DNA from: Paracoccaceae bacterium
GTDB lineage: Bacteria; Pseudomonadota; Alphaproteobacteria; Rhodobacterales; Rhodobacteraceae
DNA: 64,000 bases
Assembly (NCBI GenBank): GCA_021296235.1
Contig: JAGWAS010000002.1
Coordinates: 112,720 to 176,719, forward strand
Direction of reading: 5' to 3'
In this document: positions 19,324 to 27,511 of the stretch, one piece after another
Layout of the letters: each line of letters opens with the position of its first letter
Numbering within the stretch: position 1 is the stretch's first letter
Made by a program: the position numbers and the translations under genes
The notes under the pieces: generated by a model
Database searches by the model: none
Told to the model about the DNA's origin: nothing
Seen by the model: the letters and a program-made list of their open reading frames with translations, nothing else

Positions 19324-19986
19324 TCAATCAATGTCTTGCATCAGAATTCGCGACGCACCAACCGCAAGAACACCAGCAATCAGCTGAACCGCGATGAAGC
19401 CGGGAATGCTCAACAGTGAGACGCCGGTGAATGAGTCCGTCAGACCGCGGGCAATTGTAACGGCCGGATTGGCGAATGCTCCGGATCCGGTGCACCAGTG
19501 GCACGCTACGATGTAGCACGCAACCGCAGCTGCGATAATCGATCGGTTTTGCCTGACCAAACACATTATGAGCAGAACAAGACCAAAGGTGGCGGTGGCT
19601 TCGCTGATCCAAATCGAAGCGCCTGTCCGTTGCGTCATTCCGGCTTGAATCAAAGGAAGGCCGAACATGATGTTTGCGAGGCAGACACCCGTTACTCCAC
19701 CGACTATCTGAGAGATTACGTATGCAATCGCATCCCTTAATTCAATTTCCCCGGACACCAGGAACCCAAGGGTAACAGCTGGATTGAAGTGGGCTCCGGA
19801 GTGCCGCACAAAGACACTGATCCACACAAACAGCATTGCACCTGCGGAAAGCGAAACGGCGAGCAGCGTCATGGCCTCGTTGCCATCGGATAGTGCCATA
19901 CCGGCAATTCCTGCCCCGGTTGTTCCGATCAACAGGAACATTGTGCCGATGGCTTCAGCGGCAACCTTGCGGCCCGATATTGTCAC
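19324..19986 (-). CDS. MIP/aquaporin family channel
   Basis: Six-helix membrane channel with two NPA loops: GAHFNPAVTLG (loop B) and GAFANPAVTIARGLTDSFTG (loop E). The loop E sequence NPAVTIARGLTDSFTG resembles the AqpS-like aquaporins often found in alphaproteobacterial arsenic operons, but no arsR, arsC or arsM gene lies nearby, so an arsenic role is only a possibility; water or small neutral solutes are alternatives. Length of 220 is typical. Upstream on its own strand is a long non-coding gap holding a weak FNR-like site. Confidence 0.88.
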   Translation of the reverse strand: MTISGRKVAAEAIGTMFLLIGTTGAGIAGMALSDGNEAMTLLAVSLSAGAMLFVWISVFVRHSGAHFNPAVTLGFLVSGEIELRDAIAYVISQIVGGVTGVCLANIMFGLPLIQAGMTQRTGASIWISEATATFGLVLLIMCLVRQNRSIIAAAVACYIVACHWCTGSGAFANPAVTIARGLTDSFTGVSLLSIPGFIAVQLIAGVLAVGASRILMQDID

Positions 19987-20064
19987 GCCCTATCTCCAAC
20001 ACCAGTTGCCGCCGCGCTCACCCTGCCGATGCAATGATAGCAATCCGATCGCAGTGGCTGCAAG

Positions 20065-20078
20065 TTGATCGCAATCAT
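20065..20078. promoter_or_regulatory. Weak FNR/FnrL-like site
   Basis: TTGATCGCAATCAT matches the FNR consensus TTGAT-N4-ATCAA at nine of ten positions. It lies 79-92 bases before the aquaporin start. One-mismatch matches are expected about twice by chance in a window of this size, so this is a lead only. Confidence 0.25.
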
Positions 20079-20289
20079 AACGGATCAAGCAAACTCCAGT
20101 TTGCGGTTTTTCCCCATCGCTTGGAGCAAACCAACCCGCTGTGTCCCAGGCCCGAGTTCGAGGCCACAGGCTCGCAGAAGAAAAATCGAAGGAGATGAAA
20201 TTGACGCGAATGCAGACACGCTCGTTCCGCCGGCGGCGCTCTTCGGCAGAATTCGGACCCTGTTTGGCGCACGGATTGCACCCGCCCGG

Positions 20290-20385
20290 CTCACTAAACA
20301 AATGCCGATTCGGTCCGGCCAATCGCCCGTAGCGGATGAAATCGGGTTTGTGTAGTTTAGTAAATTCTGCAAACTCACTAAACAA
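20290..20385. repeat. Repeated 12-mer and inverted repeat, possible operator
   Basis: CTCACTAAACAA occurs at 20290-20301 and again at 20374-20385. The second copy pairs with an upstream inverted arm: GTTTAGT at 20355-20361 and ACTAAAC at 20377-20383, with a 15-base spacer. The layout (a dyad plus a lone half site about 80 bp away, a spacing near helical multiples) looks like a repressor site, but no regulator is evident next to it. Confidence 0.35.
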
Positions 20386-20514
20386 TCCTGCAATTGCCGA
20401 ACTGACAGCAAGATTGGCCAATGTATGGGCTTGTACAACGTAAAGTATTGATATATATCATGACGCGCTAGCGAACAAAAATGCTGCATATGCATAATCG
20501 GTAAATCTTTGCAC

Positions 20515-20539
20515 AAAAAAACGCCCGCCGAAGCGGGCG
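20515..20539 (-). terminator. Intrinsic terminator, minus strand
   Basis: On the minus strand CGCCCGC, a TTCG tetraloop and GCGGGCG form a perfect 7-bp GC stem followed directly by seven T residues. On the plus strand the hairpin is followed only by ATAAAGTTTTT, a poorer tract, so the minus direction is favoured. Confidence 0.8.
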
Positions 20540-20640
20540 ATAAAGTTTTTGAGGCAGGTTTCGTACAGGCAAGAAACCTATCGAGCAGTGACACTTCTTT
20601 AATCCGCAAGAATTGGGTTGCCAAGTGGAGTCGCATTAAC
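20515..20640 (-). ncRNA. Candidate small RNA ending in an intrinsic terminator
   Basis: Read on the minus strand there is a stem-loop (arms AGGTTTC and GAAACCT, plus-strand positions 20556-20579) followed 16 bases later by a strong terminator at 20515-20539. The nearest minus-strand gene upstream starts beyond 23 kb and ends at 22642, more than 2 kb away, so the terminator has no coding transcript to serve. The 5' end is unknown; 20640 is a guess. The RNA would also be antisense to the leader of the peptide-binding protein gene. It matches no sRNA family I can name. Confidence 0.45.
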
Positions 20641-20653
20641 GAAAAGTGTTTTC

Positions 20654-22498
20654 ATGATTCAATCCAAAGGTGTTGCGCAAATGTTACTAACGATCCGATG
20701 GGACTTCACAATTGCATTGGTTGCGTTGTTGGCCTTGGTGGCACAGCCGGAACCGGGAAATGCTGAACCGCGGCACGGCATTGCGATGTATGGTGAGCCG
20801 GCCCTGCCGGAGGGTTTCACTTCATTGCCATATGCCAACCCAGATGCACCGAAAGGTGGACGGATCGTGTTCGGCTACGCTGGTACGTTTGACTCCTTCA
20901 ATCCGTGGATCGTGAAGGGTCGATCCCCTTCGGTTCTGAGGAGTTACCTGTACGAGCCGCTCATGGGCCGCAACTACGATGAGCCGTTTTCACTCTACGG
21001 CCTCCTCGCCGAATCCATTGAATTTGACGATTCGCGCAGTTGGGTTGAGTTCACCCTAAGGCAGGAGGCACAATTTTCCGACGGTTCCCCGGTAACTGTT
21101 GACGATGTGATGTGGTCATTCGAAATCCTGGGCACAAAGGGCCATCCCCGCTACAGGACGGTTTGGAGCAAGATAGAGAGCATCGAACAAACCGGCGAAC
21201 GATCGGTTCGGTTCATATTCAACACCGTCGATCGCGAGCTGCCATTGCTTCTGGGGCTTCGGGCAGTTCTCCAGAAATCACAGTGGGAGGGCAGGGAGTT
21301 TGATGAGAGTTCACTTGAAATCCCGATCGGAAGTGGACCGTATGTTCTGACCGAGTTCGAAGCCGGGAGATATTTTGTCCTGCACAGGAACCCGGATTAC
21401 TGGGGAAAGGATCTTGGCTTCAATCGTGGCCGACACAATTTCGACGAGATGCGCTACGAGTATTTCGGGGATTCTGGCGTAGTGTTTGAGGCATTCAAGG
21501 CTGGGGAATTCTCGTCATTCCGTGAATGGAATGCCGCGAAGTGGGAATCCGCATACGACTTTCCGGCGGTCAGGGCCGGAGATGTGATCAAATCCGAGAT
21601 ATACAATAGCCGTCCTTCCGGAATCAGGGGGTTCGTATTCAATACCAGGAAGGAGAAGTTTCGGGATTGGCGGGTTCGCGGGGCACTGATCCATGCGTTC
21701 AACTTTGAGTTCATCAACAACACCCTGAACGGTGGCCTGCCACCTCGCATTCGTTCCTATTTTTCAAATTCAGTTCTCGGCATGCTCCCCGGTCCTGCAT
21801 CCGGCAGGGTCAGGGAACTGCTTGAAGCACATGTTGATCATCTCCTGCCGGGAGCCCTTGAAGGATATGAACTCCCAGTATCCGACGGAACCGAGAGGAA
21901 TCGCAGAAATATCCGCGCCGCACTTGATCTCTTTGATCAAGCCGGCTGGAAGGTTGCCGATGACGGCCAATTGCGAAATTCAGACGGCGAGGCCTTCGAG
22001 ATTGAGATACTTCTGGTGCAGGGCTCCTCCGACACGCTGTCCATTGCCAACATCTACTCCGAAGCGCTGGAGCGACTTGGGATTGGCACTGTCGTTACCG
22101 TCATTGACAGCTCGCAGTACAAGGAACGAACCACAGTTTATGATTTCGACATCGCCTGGTATGGCCGCGCCATGTCGCTCAGTCCAGGAAACGAGCAGAA
22201 ACTCTATTGGGGCAGTGAAGGTGTTGAAACCCCCGGCACCCGGAATTGGATGGGGGTGGCCAATCCGGCGATAGAGGCGTTGATAGACAGCATGCTTGAG
22301 GCAAGGGAAAAGGCAGATTTCGTCGCTTCGGTTCGTGCTCTGGACAGGGTGTTGACAACCGGCAGGTATGTCATTCCTGCCTGGTACAGCGATCATTCAC
22401 GCATTGCCCATCGCAAGGAGCTGAAATTTCCCGAGACAATATCGATCTATGGGGATTGGCTGGGTTTCCAGCCGGATGTTTGGTGGTATGAGGAGTAG
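20654..22498 (+). CDS. Extracellular solute-binding protein, YejA-like peptide family
   Basis: Periplasmic binding protein of family 5 (SBP_bac_5), closest in pattern to YejA, which delivers oligopeptides or microcin C to the YejBEF ABC transporter. A signal peptide with core TIALVALLALVA and a cleavage context GNAEP is visible. The mature part has family motifs such as HGIAMYGEPALP, DAPKGGRIVFGYAGTFDSFNP and GLLAESIEFD. ATG 20654 is preferred to the upstream TTG 20618; ATG 20681 is also possible. About 614 residues, normal for YejA. The permease and ATPase genes are not adjacent in this window, so the partner transporter must be elsewhere. Confidence 0.9.
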   Translation: MIQSKGVAQMLLTIRWDFTIALVALLALVAQPEPGNAEPRHGIAMYGEPALPEGFTSLPYANPDAPKGGRIVFGYAGTFDSFNPWIVKGRSPSVLRSYLYEPLMGRNYDEPFSLYGLLAESIEFDDSRSWVEFTLRQEAQFSDGSPVTVDDVMWSFEILGTKGHPRYRTVWSKIESIEQTGERSVRFIFNTVDRELPLLLGLRAVLQKSQWEGREFDESSLEIPIGSGPYVLTEFEAGRYFVLHRNPDYWGKDLGFNRGRHNFDEMRYEYFGDSGVVFEAFKAGEFSSFREWNAAKWESAYDFPAVRAGDVIKSEIYNSRPSGIRGFVFNTRKEKFRDWRVRGALIHAFNFEFINNTLNGGLPPRIRSYFSNSVLGMLPGPASGRVRELLEAHVDHLLPGALEGYELPVSDGTERNRRNIRAALDLFDQAGWKVADDGQLRNSDGEAFEIEILLVQGSSDTLSIANIYSEALERLGIGTVVTVIDSSQYKERTTVYDFDIAWYGRAMSLSPGNEQKLYWGSEGVETPGTRNWMGVANPAIEALIDSMLEAREKADFVASVRALDRVLTTGRYVIPAWYSDHSRIAHRKELKFPETISIYGDWLGFQPDVWWYEE

Positions 22499-22641
22499 GG
22501 CGGCGCGAACCAGTTCAAATGGACGTCAAAGCACCCGCACTCCGGGTTCCGCATGTGCCAACCCGATCAAATTCCGCAGACAGATCTGGCCACCTTGCCA
22601 AGGACAAATCATGACGCCGCACGGTTCAGACTTGCCGGGCC

Positions 22642-23337
22642 TCATGCAACATCAATCTCAAGCCTCGGCGTCTGCTCGTCCTTGGGGTAAACAAGCCCTG
22701 CAGAGATCACCAGCTTTGCGGCATCTTCAACGGACATTTCAAGGTAGATGACATCCCTTTCGGGAACAAACAAAAGGAATCCGGAGGTCGGGTTGGGGGT
22801 GGTTGGCAGAAAAACGCTGATGACGTTTCCTTTTGCGGCGGTTCTTGCCCTGATTTCACCCTGTGCCTCATTTGAGTAGAATGCGATGGCCCACAGCCCA
22901 TTTCGGGGATACTCGATCAGGCATACCTTATCGAAGGATCGCTCAGATTGGTTGACAACCGCTTCGGCGATTTGCTTCAAACCTCGGTAGACCGACCTGA
23001 CAATCGGCATTCTGGAAACTGCCGATTCGCCCCAACCGAGCATCCAGCGGCCAATCAACCCCTTCGCGAAATACCCAACTATCATGACAAAAATCAGGAA
23101 AATCACGAGGCCAAAGCCGTGAATGTTCACGCCAATATAGGTCGCAGGTTGATATTTTTCGGGAATTAGCGGAAGCACCCAAGAGTCAATAATTCCAATC
23201 GCCGTCCACACTATGTAGACCGTCAAGCCCACCGGCGCGACGACGACGAGCCCGGTCAGGAAGTTTGCCCTTAAAGCCGTCCAGGGAGAGAACCTCCTGC
23301 CTTTCGTTTTCCGTTCCGAATTCTTGTTCAAGTTCAA
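22642..23337 (-). CDS. DUF502 family membrane protein
   Basis: Two hydrophobic segments near residues 25-50 (FLTGLVVVAPVGLTVYIVW) and 72-95 (GFGLVIFLIFVMIVGYFA) followed by the conserved DUF502 region with PIVRSVYRGLKQI, NGLWAIAF and VFLPTTPNPTSGFLLFVP. Homologs are common in bacteria and as plant COV proteins; the biochemical role is not established. The frame starts at a TTG, the only plausible initiation codon before the first helix. It is convergent with the peptide-binding protein gene. Confidence 0.85.
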   Translation of the reverse strand: MNLNKNSERKTKGRRFSPWTALRANFLTGLVVVAPVGLTVYIVWTAIGIIDSWVLPLIPEKYQPATYIGVNIHGFGLVIFLIFVMIVGYFAKGLIGRWMLGWGESAVSRMPIVRSVYRGLKQIAEAVVNQSERSFDKVCLIEYPRNGLWAIAFYSNEAQGEIRARTAAKGNVISVFLPTTPNPTSGFLLFVPERDVIYLEMSVEDAAKLVISAGLVYPKDEQTPRLEIDVA

Positions 23338-23766
23338 ACCCAGCGTTCAGATGCCATCAATGTCCCAATCGACACCCTGACCATACCAAATCGACCGTCA
23401 ATTCAAAATGCACCACGTGACGCCCGCATGGCCGCGGTGCTGGAGTCCGACCATCATTCGAAACCTTAAGCAAGAAGGGCCTCTGCGAAGTCAAGCTTTG
23501 CTGCGGTTTGATTGCCGAACCATTCCCATTGAGGGCGCTTTCGCGTCATCCGTCGCCGCAGCATGTTCTGCGATACGGATCCCTCTGGCGCACAAAACCG
23601 CAGATCAATTATCGCCAACAATCATACTTGCCAGCCAAGTTCGGGTTCTCTATTGACCGAGCGCACTTCACAGACGGAAGAGGGCCTACCGTCGATCCGT
23701 TCGGCGGCGCCATCCGGTTGGACCAGTTCTGAACTTCCGTCAAGGCATAAACCGGAAAGGAATGAA
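23338..23766. other. 429-bp intergenic leader before rpsB
   Basis: Lies between divergent DUF502 and rpsB. The rpsB reading frame stays open for about 200 bases upstream of its ATG but has no ribosomal-protein similarity. I see no confident promoter, tRNA or riboswitch. The rpsB promoter and any S2 autoregulatory leader should be here. Confidence 0.5.
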
Positions 23767-24861
23767 ATGTCACTTCCCAAATTCTCCATGCGTCAACTCA
23801 TTGAATGTGGTGTTCACTACGGCCACCAATCGCACCGCTGGAATCCGCTCATGGGCGAATTCATCCACAGCAAAAGAAACGGAATTCACATCATTGATCT
23901 CACAAAGACAATTCCGATGTTGGACGCAGCGTTGCATGCCGTCTTTGAAACTATTTCAAAGGGAGGCAGCGTTCTGTTTGTCGGAACCAAAAGACAGGCA
24001 CAGAAACCTGTGGCTGAAGCCGCAGGGCGATGCGCTCAGTTCTATATCAATCAAAGGTGGCTGGGAGGCACGCTGACCAATTGGCATACGGTGTCAAATT
24101 CAATCGGCAGGCTGAAATCAATTGATGAAAAACTGGAAAGCGGCATTGAGGGCCTGACCAAACGGGAACTGCTTGGCATGCGGCGCGAACAGGGCAAGCT
24201 GCAGGCATCCTTGGGCGGCATCAGGGATATGAAGAGCCTTCCGGACATGCTGTTTGTTGTTGATGTGAAAAAGGAGGCCCTTGCGGTCGCCGAAGCCAAG
24301 AAATTGGGCATCCCGGTTGTTGCGGTCGTGGACACGAACTGTTCACCTGACGGTGTGACATTTCTTGTTCCAGGCAACGATGACGCGTCCCGGGCGATCA
24401 ACCTGTATTGTGACCTGTTCGCTCAGGCGGCACTGGGGGGATTGCAACTTGAGATGAGTGCGAAGGGCGTAGATCCAGGTAAATCGGTCGCTGTCGACGA
24501 GGCCGGACCGCCGGACTCCTCACAAGACTCCGAAGTGGCTGAGGCACCTGAGAGCGGAACTGAATACGCCACTGACGAATCGGTGAGAGCCGATGCTACC
24601 GAAGCCGATGCTACCGAAGCCGATGCTATCGAGGCCGATGCTATCGAGGCCGATGCTGCGGAGAAAATTCAAAGCAAGAAGGACGAGAAGCCAACCGAGG
24701 AAACTGCTGTTTCAACCGGCAACGAAGACGCGAGCGTCAACGAAGGAATTCCGGAGGCCAAAGAGGGTGATGGGGATCAGGCAGCGGAACCGGAAGCCAA
24801 CGGCAGCAAAGTCAGTTCGAAACCAACCAAATCCAAATCCAAAGCTAAATCAAAGGAATGA
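23767..24861 (+). CDS. rpsB: 30S ribosomal protein S2 with long acidic C-terminal tail
   Basis: Residues 1-235 are a canonical S2: [17 protein letters not shown], the signature [20 protein letters not shown] and [22 protein letters not shown] 23767 follows GGAAAGGA. The protein runs to 364 residues, against about 250 in most S2 proteins. The extra roughly 125 residues are Glu/Asp/Ala/Lys-rich, contain five near-identical ADA(T/I)E units encoded by a 15-bp tandem repeat, and end in a basic [10 protein letters not shown] segment. Alphaproteobacterial S2 proteins often have some extension, but this one is long and repeat-built. The tail is probably disordered and surface-exposed. tsf follows. 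Confidence 0.96.
   Translation: MSLPKFSMRQLIECGVHYGHQSHRWNPLMGEFIHSKRNGIHIIDLTKTIPMLDAALHAVFETISKGGSVLFVGTKRQAQKPVAEAAGRCAQFYINQRWLGGTLTNWHTVSNSIGRLKSIDEKLESGIEGLTKRELLGMRREQGKLQASLGGIRDMKSLPDMLFVVDVKKEALAVAEAKKLGIPVVAVVDTNCSPDGVTFLVPGNDDASRAINLYCDLFAQAALGGLQLEMSAKGVDPGKSVAVDEAGPPDSSQDSEVAEAPESGTEYATDESVRADATEADATEADAIEADAIEADAAEKIQSKKDEKPTEETAVSTGNEDASVNEGIPEAKEGDGDQAAEPEANGSKVSSKPTKSKSKAKSKE
24589..24663 (+). repeat. Five-copy 15-bp tandem repeat inside rpsB
   Basis: Five consecutive units of the form GCCGATGCT-NNC/G-GAR (copies starting at 24589, 24604, 24619, 24634 and 24649) encode [25 protein letters not shown]. Units 1 and 2 are identical, as are 3 and 4, a pattern expected from recent slippage. 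The unit is a multiple of three, so copy-number change keeps the frame. Confidence 0.9.
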
Positions 24862-25084
24862 ACTGAGGTTGATTGCGGCGCAGCAGTCGATCCACGGCTT
24901 TCCCGCGCGGTTCGGAACTTGTTCACCAAACCGTTCTTGGGTCCAAATGGTCGCAATTGTCGCGGAAATTTGTGCCGACCGGTTCCACCGAACCTTTGAA
25001 ACAAACCAAGACACCGGATGAAAACAAAGTCGAGTTGGCCGGAAAGATGGAGCGAAAGCCAACTCTACCAGTGAGGAACAGCAA

Positions 25085-25915
25085 ATGAAGATTACAACCG
25101 AAATGATCAAGCAGTTGCGCGACCGAACCGGCGCGGGATTGATGGATGCAAAGGAGGCGTTAAGCCAGAACGAAGGCAACCTGACCGCCGCCTTGGATTG
25201 GCTTCGCCTGAAGGGCAAGGCAAAGGCCGCCAGCAAGGCGGACCGAACTGCGGCCGAAGGTTTGGTCGGGATGCATATTGAAGATGGTGTCGGTGTTTTG
25301 GTCGAAGTCAATTCGGAGACCGATTTCGCCGCCAGGAATCCGGAGTTTGCCAAGTTCGTGGTCGATGTCTGCAAGGCGGCAGCAACGGTTGATGACATCA
25401 AATCCCTGATGAGCGCAAAGTTTGATGGAACTTCGATCGAAGAGATGCTGACCGAGAAAATCGCAAAGCTGCGGGAGAACATTGTCATCCGGAACATGAA
25501 GAAGGTGTCCGGCGACTCGGTCCACGGTTACGTGCACAATCAGGTCATTGAAGGTGCCGGCAAGATAGGAACACTCGTCGCCGCACGAGGACTTGGCAAC
25601 GAAACCGGAAAGAAGATTGCAATGCACGTCGCCGCAGCAAGGCCAATATCACTCTCGGAGCAGGATGCACCGTCCGACAGAGTCGAGCGGGAACGACGCG
25701 TCCTGACCCAAATGGCTGAAGAGTCAGGAAAACCGGACAACATCATGGAAAAAATGGTGAGCGGAGGGCTTCGCAAGTTCTTTGCGAACGAAACGCTTCT
25801 CAAGCAAAAATATGTGGTCAACCCCGAAATTTCCGTAGAGGATGCCGTCAAGCAGGCTGGCGGTGAAGTAACCGGTTTTGCCTACCTCAAGGTCGGGGAG
25901 GCCGAGGAGCAATAG
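25085..25915 (+). CDS. tsf: Elongation factor Ts
   Basis: Guanine-nucleotide exchange factor for EF-Tu. The N-terminal signature LRDRTGAGLMDAKEAL and the second signature EVNSETDFAARNPEF are intact, including the TDF exchange residues. ATG 25085 follows GAGGAACAGCAA. The length of 276 is normal. It follows rpsB after 223 bp, the near-universal pairing. pyrH and frr do not follow. Confidence 0.97.
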   Translation: MKITTEMIKQLRDRTGAGLMDAKEALSQNEGNLTAALDWLRLKGKAKAASKADRTAAEGLVGMHIEDGVGVLVEVNSETDFAARNPEFAKFVVDVCKAAATVDDIKSLMSAKFDGTSIEEMLTEKIAKLRENIVIRNMKKVSGDSVHGYVHNQVIEGAGKIGTLVAARGLGNETGKKIAMHVAAARPISLSEQDAPSDRVERERRVLTQMAEESGKPDNIMEKMVSGGLRKFFANETLLKQKYVVNPEISVEDAVKQAGGEVTGFAYLKVGEAEEQ

Positions 25916-25967
25916 TTTGAGTTGATCCAGCCGGGCATTTTACATTGCGGAATTTGTGATTTCTCAG

Positions 25968-25997
25968 CCACCGGCACCCCGAATGCGGGTGCCGTGG
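25968..25997 (+). terminator. Hairpin after tsf, possible terminator
   Basis: CCACCGGCACCC and GGGTGCCGTGG pair with one bulge around a 7-base loop. There is no T-run on either side, so it may be a Rho-type or bidirectional end between the convergent tsf and aroQ. Confidence 0.4.
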
Positions 25998-26008
25998 ATC
26001 AGTGTGCC

Positions 26009-26449
26009 TCATTCTGAATTCAGTATCGAGACCATGGCGTCCAGCGCAAGCACGTAAACCTTGGGTCCAAAACCACAGATGGAACCCACCGCGACAGCTG
26101 AAAGGTAAGAGTGCTTCCGGAAGGGTTCGCGGTTGTAAATGTTGGACATGTGAACCTCAATGGCAGGAATTTCGATGGCCTTGATTGCATCGGCCAATGC
26201 CACGGATGTGTGGGTATAGGCGGCTGCATTCAGAATGAGCCCCAAATGATCCTTTGGCGCGGACTGGATGAAGTCGACAAGTTCTCCCTCATGATTTGAC
26301 TGTCGGAATTCGACGCGGGTGCCGAGTTCCTCTGCGCGCTTCCGGCAAAGTCCCTCAATGAATTCCAGGTCAGCGGACCCGTAGATATCCGGTTCCCGCC
26401 GACCCAGAAGGTTCAGGTTGGGTCCGTTCAACACCAAGATTGACATCAT
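26009..26449 (-). CDS. aroQ: Type II 3-dehydroquinate dehydratase
   Basis: Third step of the shikimate pathway. Motifs: ILVLNGPNLNLLGRREPDIYG (N-terminal lid with catalytic Tyr), FRQSNHEGELVDFI, LNAAAYTHTSVALADA and EVHMSNIYNREPFRKHS with the catalytic His. ATG 26449 has AGGA 7 bases upstream; the short extension to 26464 is not conserved. 146 residues is the family size. aroB and aroK of the same pathway lie at the other end of the window. The usual accB-accC neighbours are not seen. Confidence 0.96.
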   Translation of the reverse strand: MMSILVLNGPNLNLLGRREPDIYGSADLEFIEGLCRKRAEELGTRVEFRQSNHEGELVDFIQSAPKDHLGLILNAAAYTHTSVALADAIKAIEIPAIEVHMSNIYNREPFRKHSYLSAVAVGSICGFGPKVYVLALDAMVSILNSE

Positions 26450-26660
26450 TTCAGTTCCTTCCACAACTCATTGAATTACATGGTCATCGTCAATTCAAAA
26501 ACAAACATCCAAATCACCGGACAGGCCGGAAGGCAGTTGCTTTTGTGAGATCAATGTTCATAATTTAACATAATACATATTATCGGCAAACTTCATCATG
26601 ATCATGACAAGTGCCAAAGCCTCGGTTTGTCCTGCCCTCATGGTTGCCTCCCATGCCGGA

Positions 26661-27506
26661 TCAGCGCGACGATGTCTCAAGATCATCCCATATGTCCTCT
26701 ATCCAGGACTTGATGGTAAGCGCCTCTTTCCAGCGGTCAGATAGTTCCTTCCCGTTTCCGTCGGTAATGGCGTATTCCGGAGGACCCAATTCGCAGAGAA
26801 ATACGCAGTCGCCGGACATGTTTCGGGATCTCCAACTTGACAGTCCGGTGCGCCAGAATCCCTTGAACAGTTCGACCCACCTTTGGTGCTGCGGGAATTC
26901 AATCTGAAGTTGAATCTGCTGTCGGCCGGCAACTCGCCCCTGAAAGCTGTCAGAACGATGAAGGATGCGTTCGATGTGTCCAGAGTCGGTTTCGTTCAAT
27001 GGTAACCTGAATTCCCGATCGACCACATAGTGCGACAAGTCGGCCGACAATCGCATCTCTGGAACTGCGTCCAGCAAACTCAAGGTCGAATAAAGATCGT
27101 TTGTTAAGCAGTTTCGGTGTGTTTCGAACTGGACGGGAATGTCAATGGCTTCGGCCATCTCAATCCATGACCGAACCACCGGGATCATTCCGTCAACCGT
27201 TACGGGCGTTACCTGCCCAATTACATCAACAAATGGCGAATTGAAGTCCTTTGCCATCAGCAACGTGTCGCGCAAACCCGACACAGTCTTGGGAAATGCT
27301 ACGATCAGCGGCGTGAGTCCGCATTTCTCAATGTGAGGACGAATTCTCTGCGCCTGCTCGACATCGGCAACCCCCAGATCAATGGCCAGCCCGTCGTATC
27401 CGGCCGAAGCCACGAGTTCGCATATTTCTTTCTCGGGCAAGATTGTTCCACTGCGATCGTGCGGCTGCATCGCCCATAGTGATGTGAATACCTTTAGGGA
27501 ACGCAT
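26661..27506 (-). CDS. Sugar phosphate isomerase/epimerase-like TIM-barrel protein
   Basis: Belongs to the AP-endonuclease-2/xylose-isomerase-like TIM-barrel fold: GYDGLAIDLGV, PVQFETHRNCLTND and LSADLSHYVVDREF supply the usual metal-binding Glu/His/Asp positions at strand ends. The specific sugar or inositol substrate is not readable. The length of 281 is typical. Five bases separate it from the desaturase gene upstream, so they form a two-gene transcript. No sugar transporter or kinase accompanies it. Confidence 0.8.
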   Translation of the reverse strand: MRSLKVFTSLWAMQPHDRSGTILPEKEICELVASAGYDGLAIDLGVADVEQAQRIRPHIEKCGLTPLIVAFPKTVSGLRDTLLMAKDFNSPFVDVIGQVTPVTVDGMIPVVRSWIEMAEAIDIPVQFETHRNCLTNDLYSTLSLLDAVPEMRLSADLSHYVVDREFRLPLNETDSGHIERILHRSDSFQGRVAGRQQIQLQIEFPQHQRWVELFKGFWRTGLSSWRSRNMSGDCVFLCELGPPEYAITDGNGKELSDRWKEALTIKSWIEDIWDDLETSSR

Positions 27507-27511
27507 GCGTC

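Larger units (their letters stand above)
19987..20653. other. 667-bp gap without a protein gene
   Basis: The open frames here (for instance minus-strand frames of 143 and 183 codons) have no recognisable domain, rich Cys/Arg/Ser content and poor starts, so I treat them as non-coding. The gap holds a weak FNR-like half-matched site, a repeated 12-mer with an inverted partner, an AT-rich patch around 20440-20460 with a GATATATATC palindrome, and a two-hairpin transcript candidate ending in a strong minus-strand terminator. It separates the aquaporin from the divergently transcribed peptide-binding protein gene. Confidence 0.6.

Noticed and set aside
19990..20636. Two overlapping minus-strand frames of 143 and 183 codons upstream of the aquaporin
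   Set aside because: No domain, odd composition, poor starts, and they cross the terminator and repeats; an arsR-type regulator was looked for and not seen.
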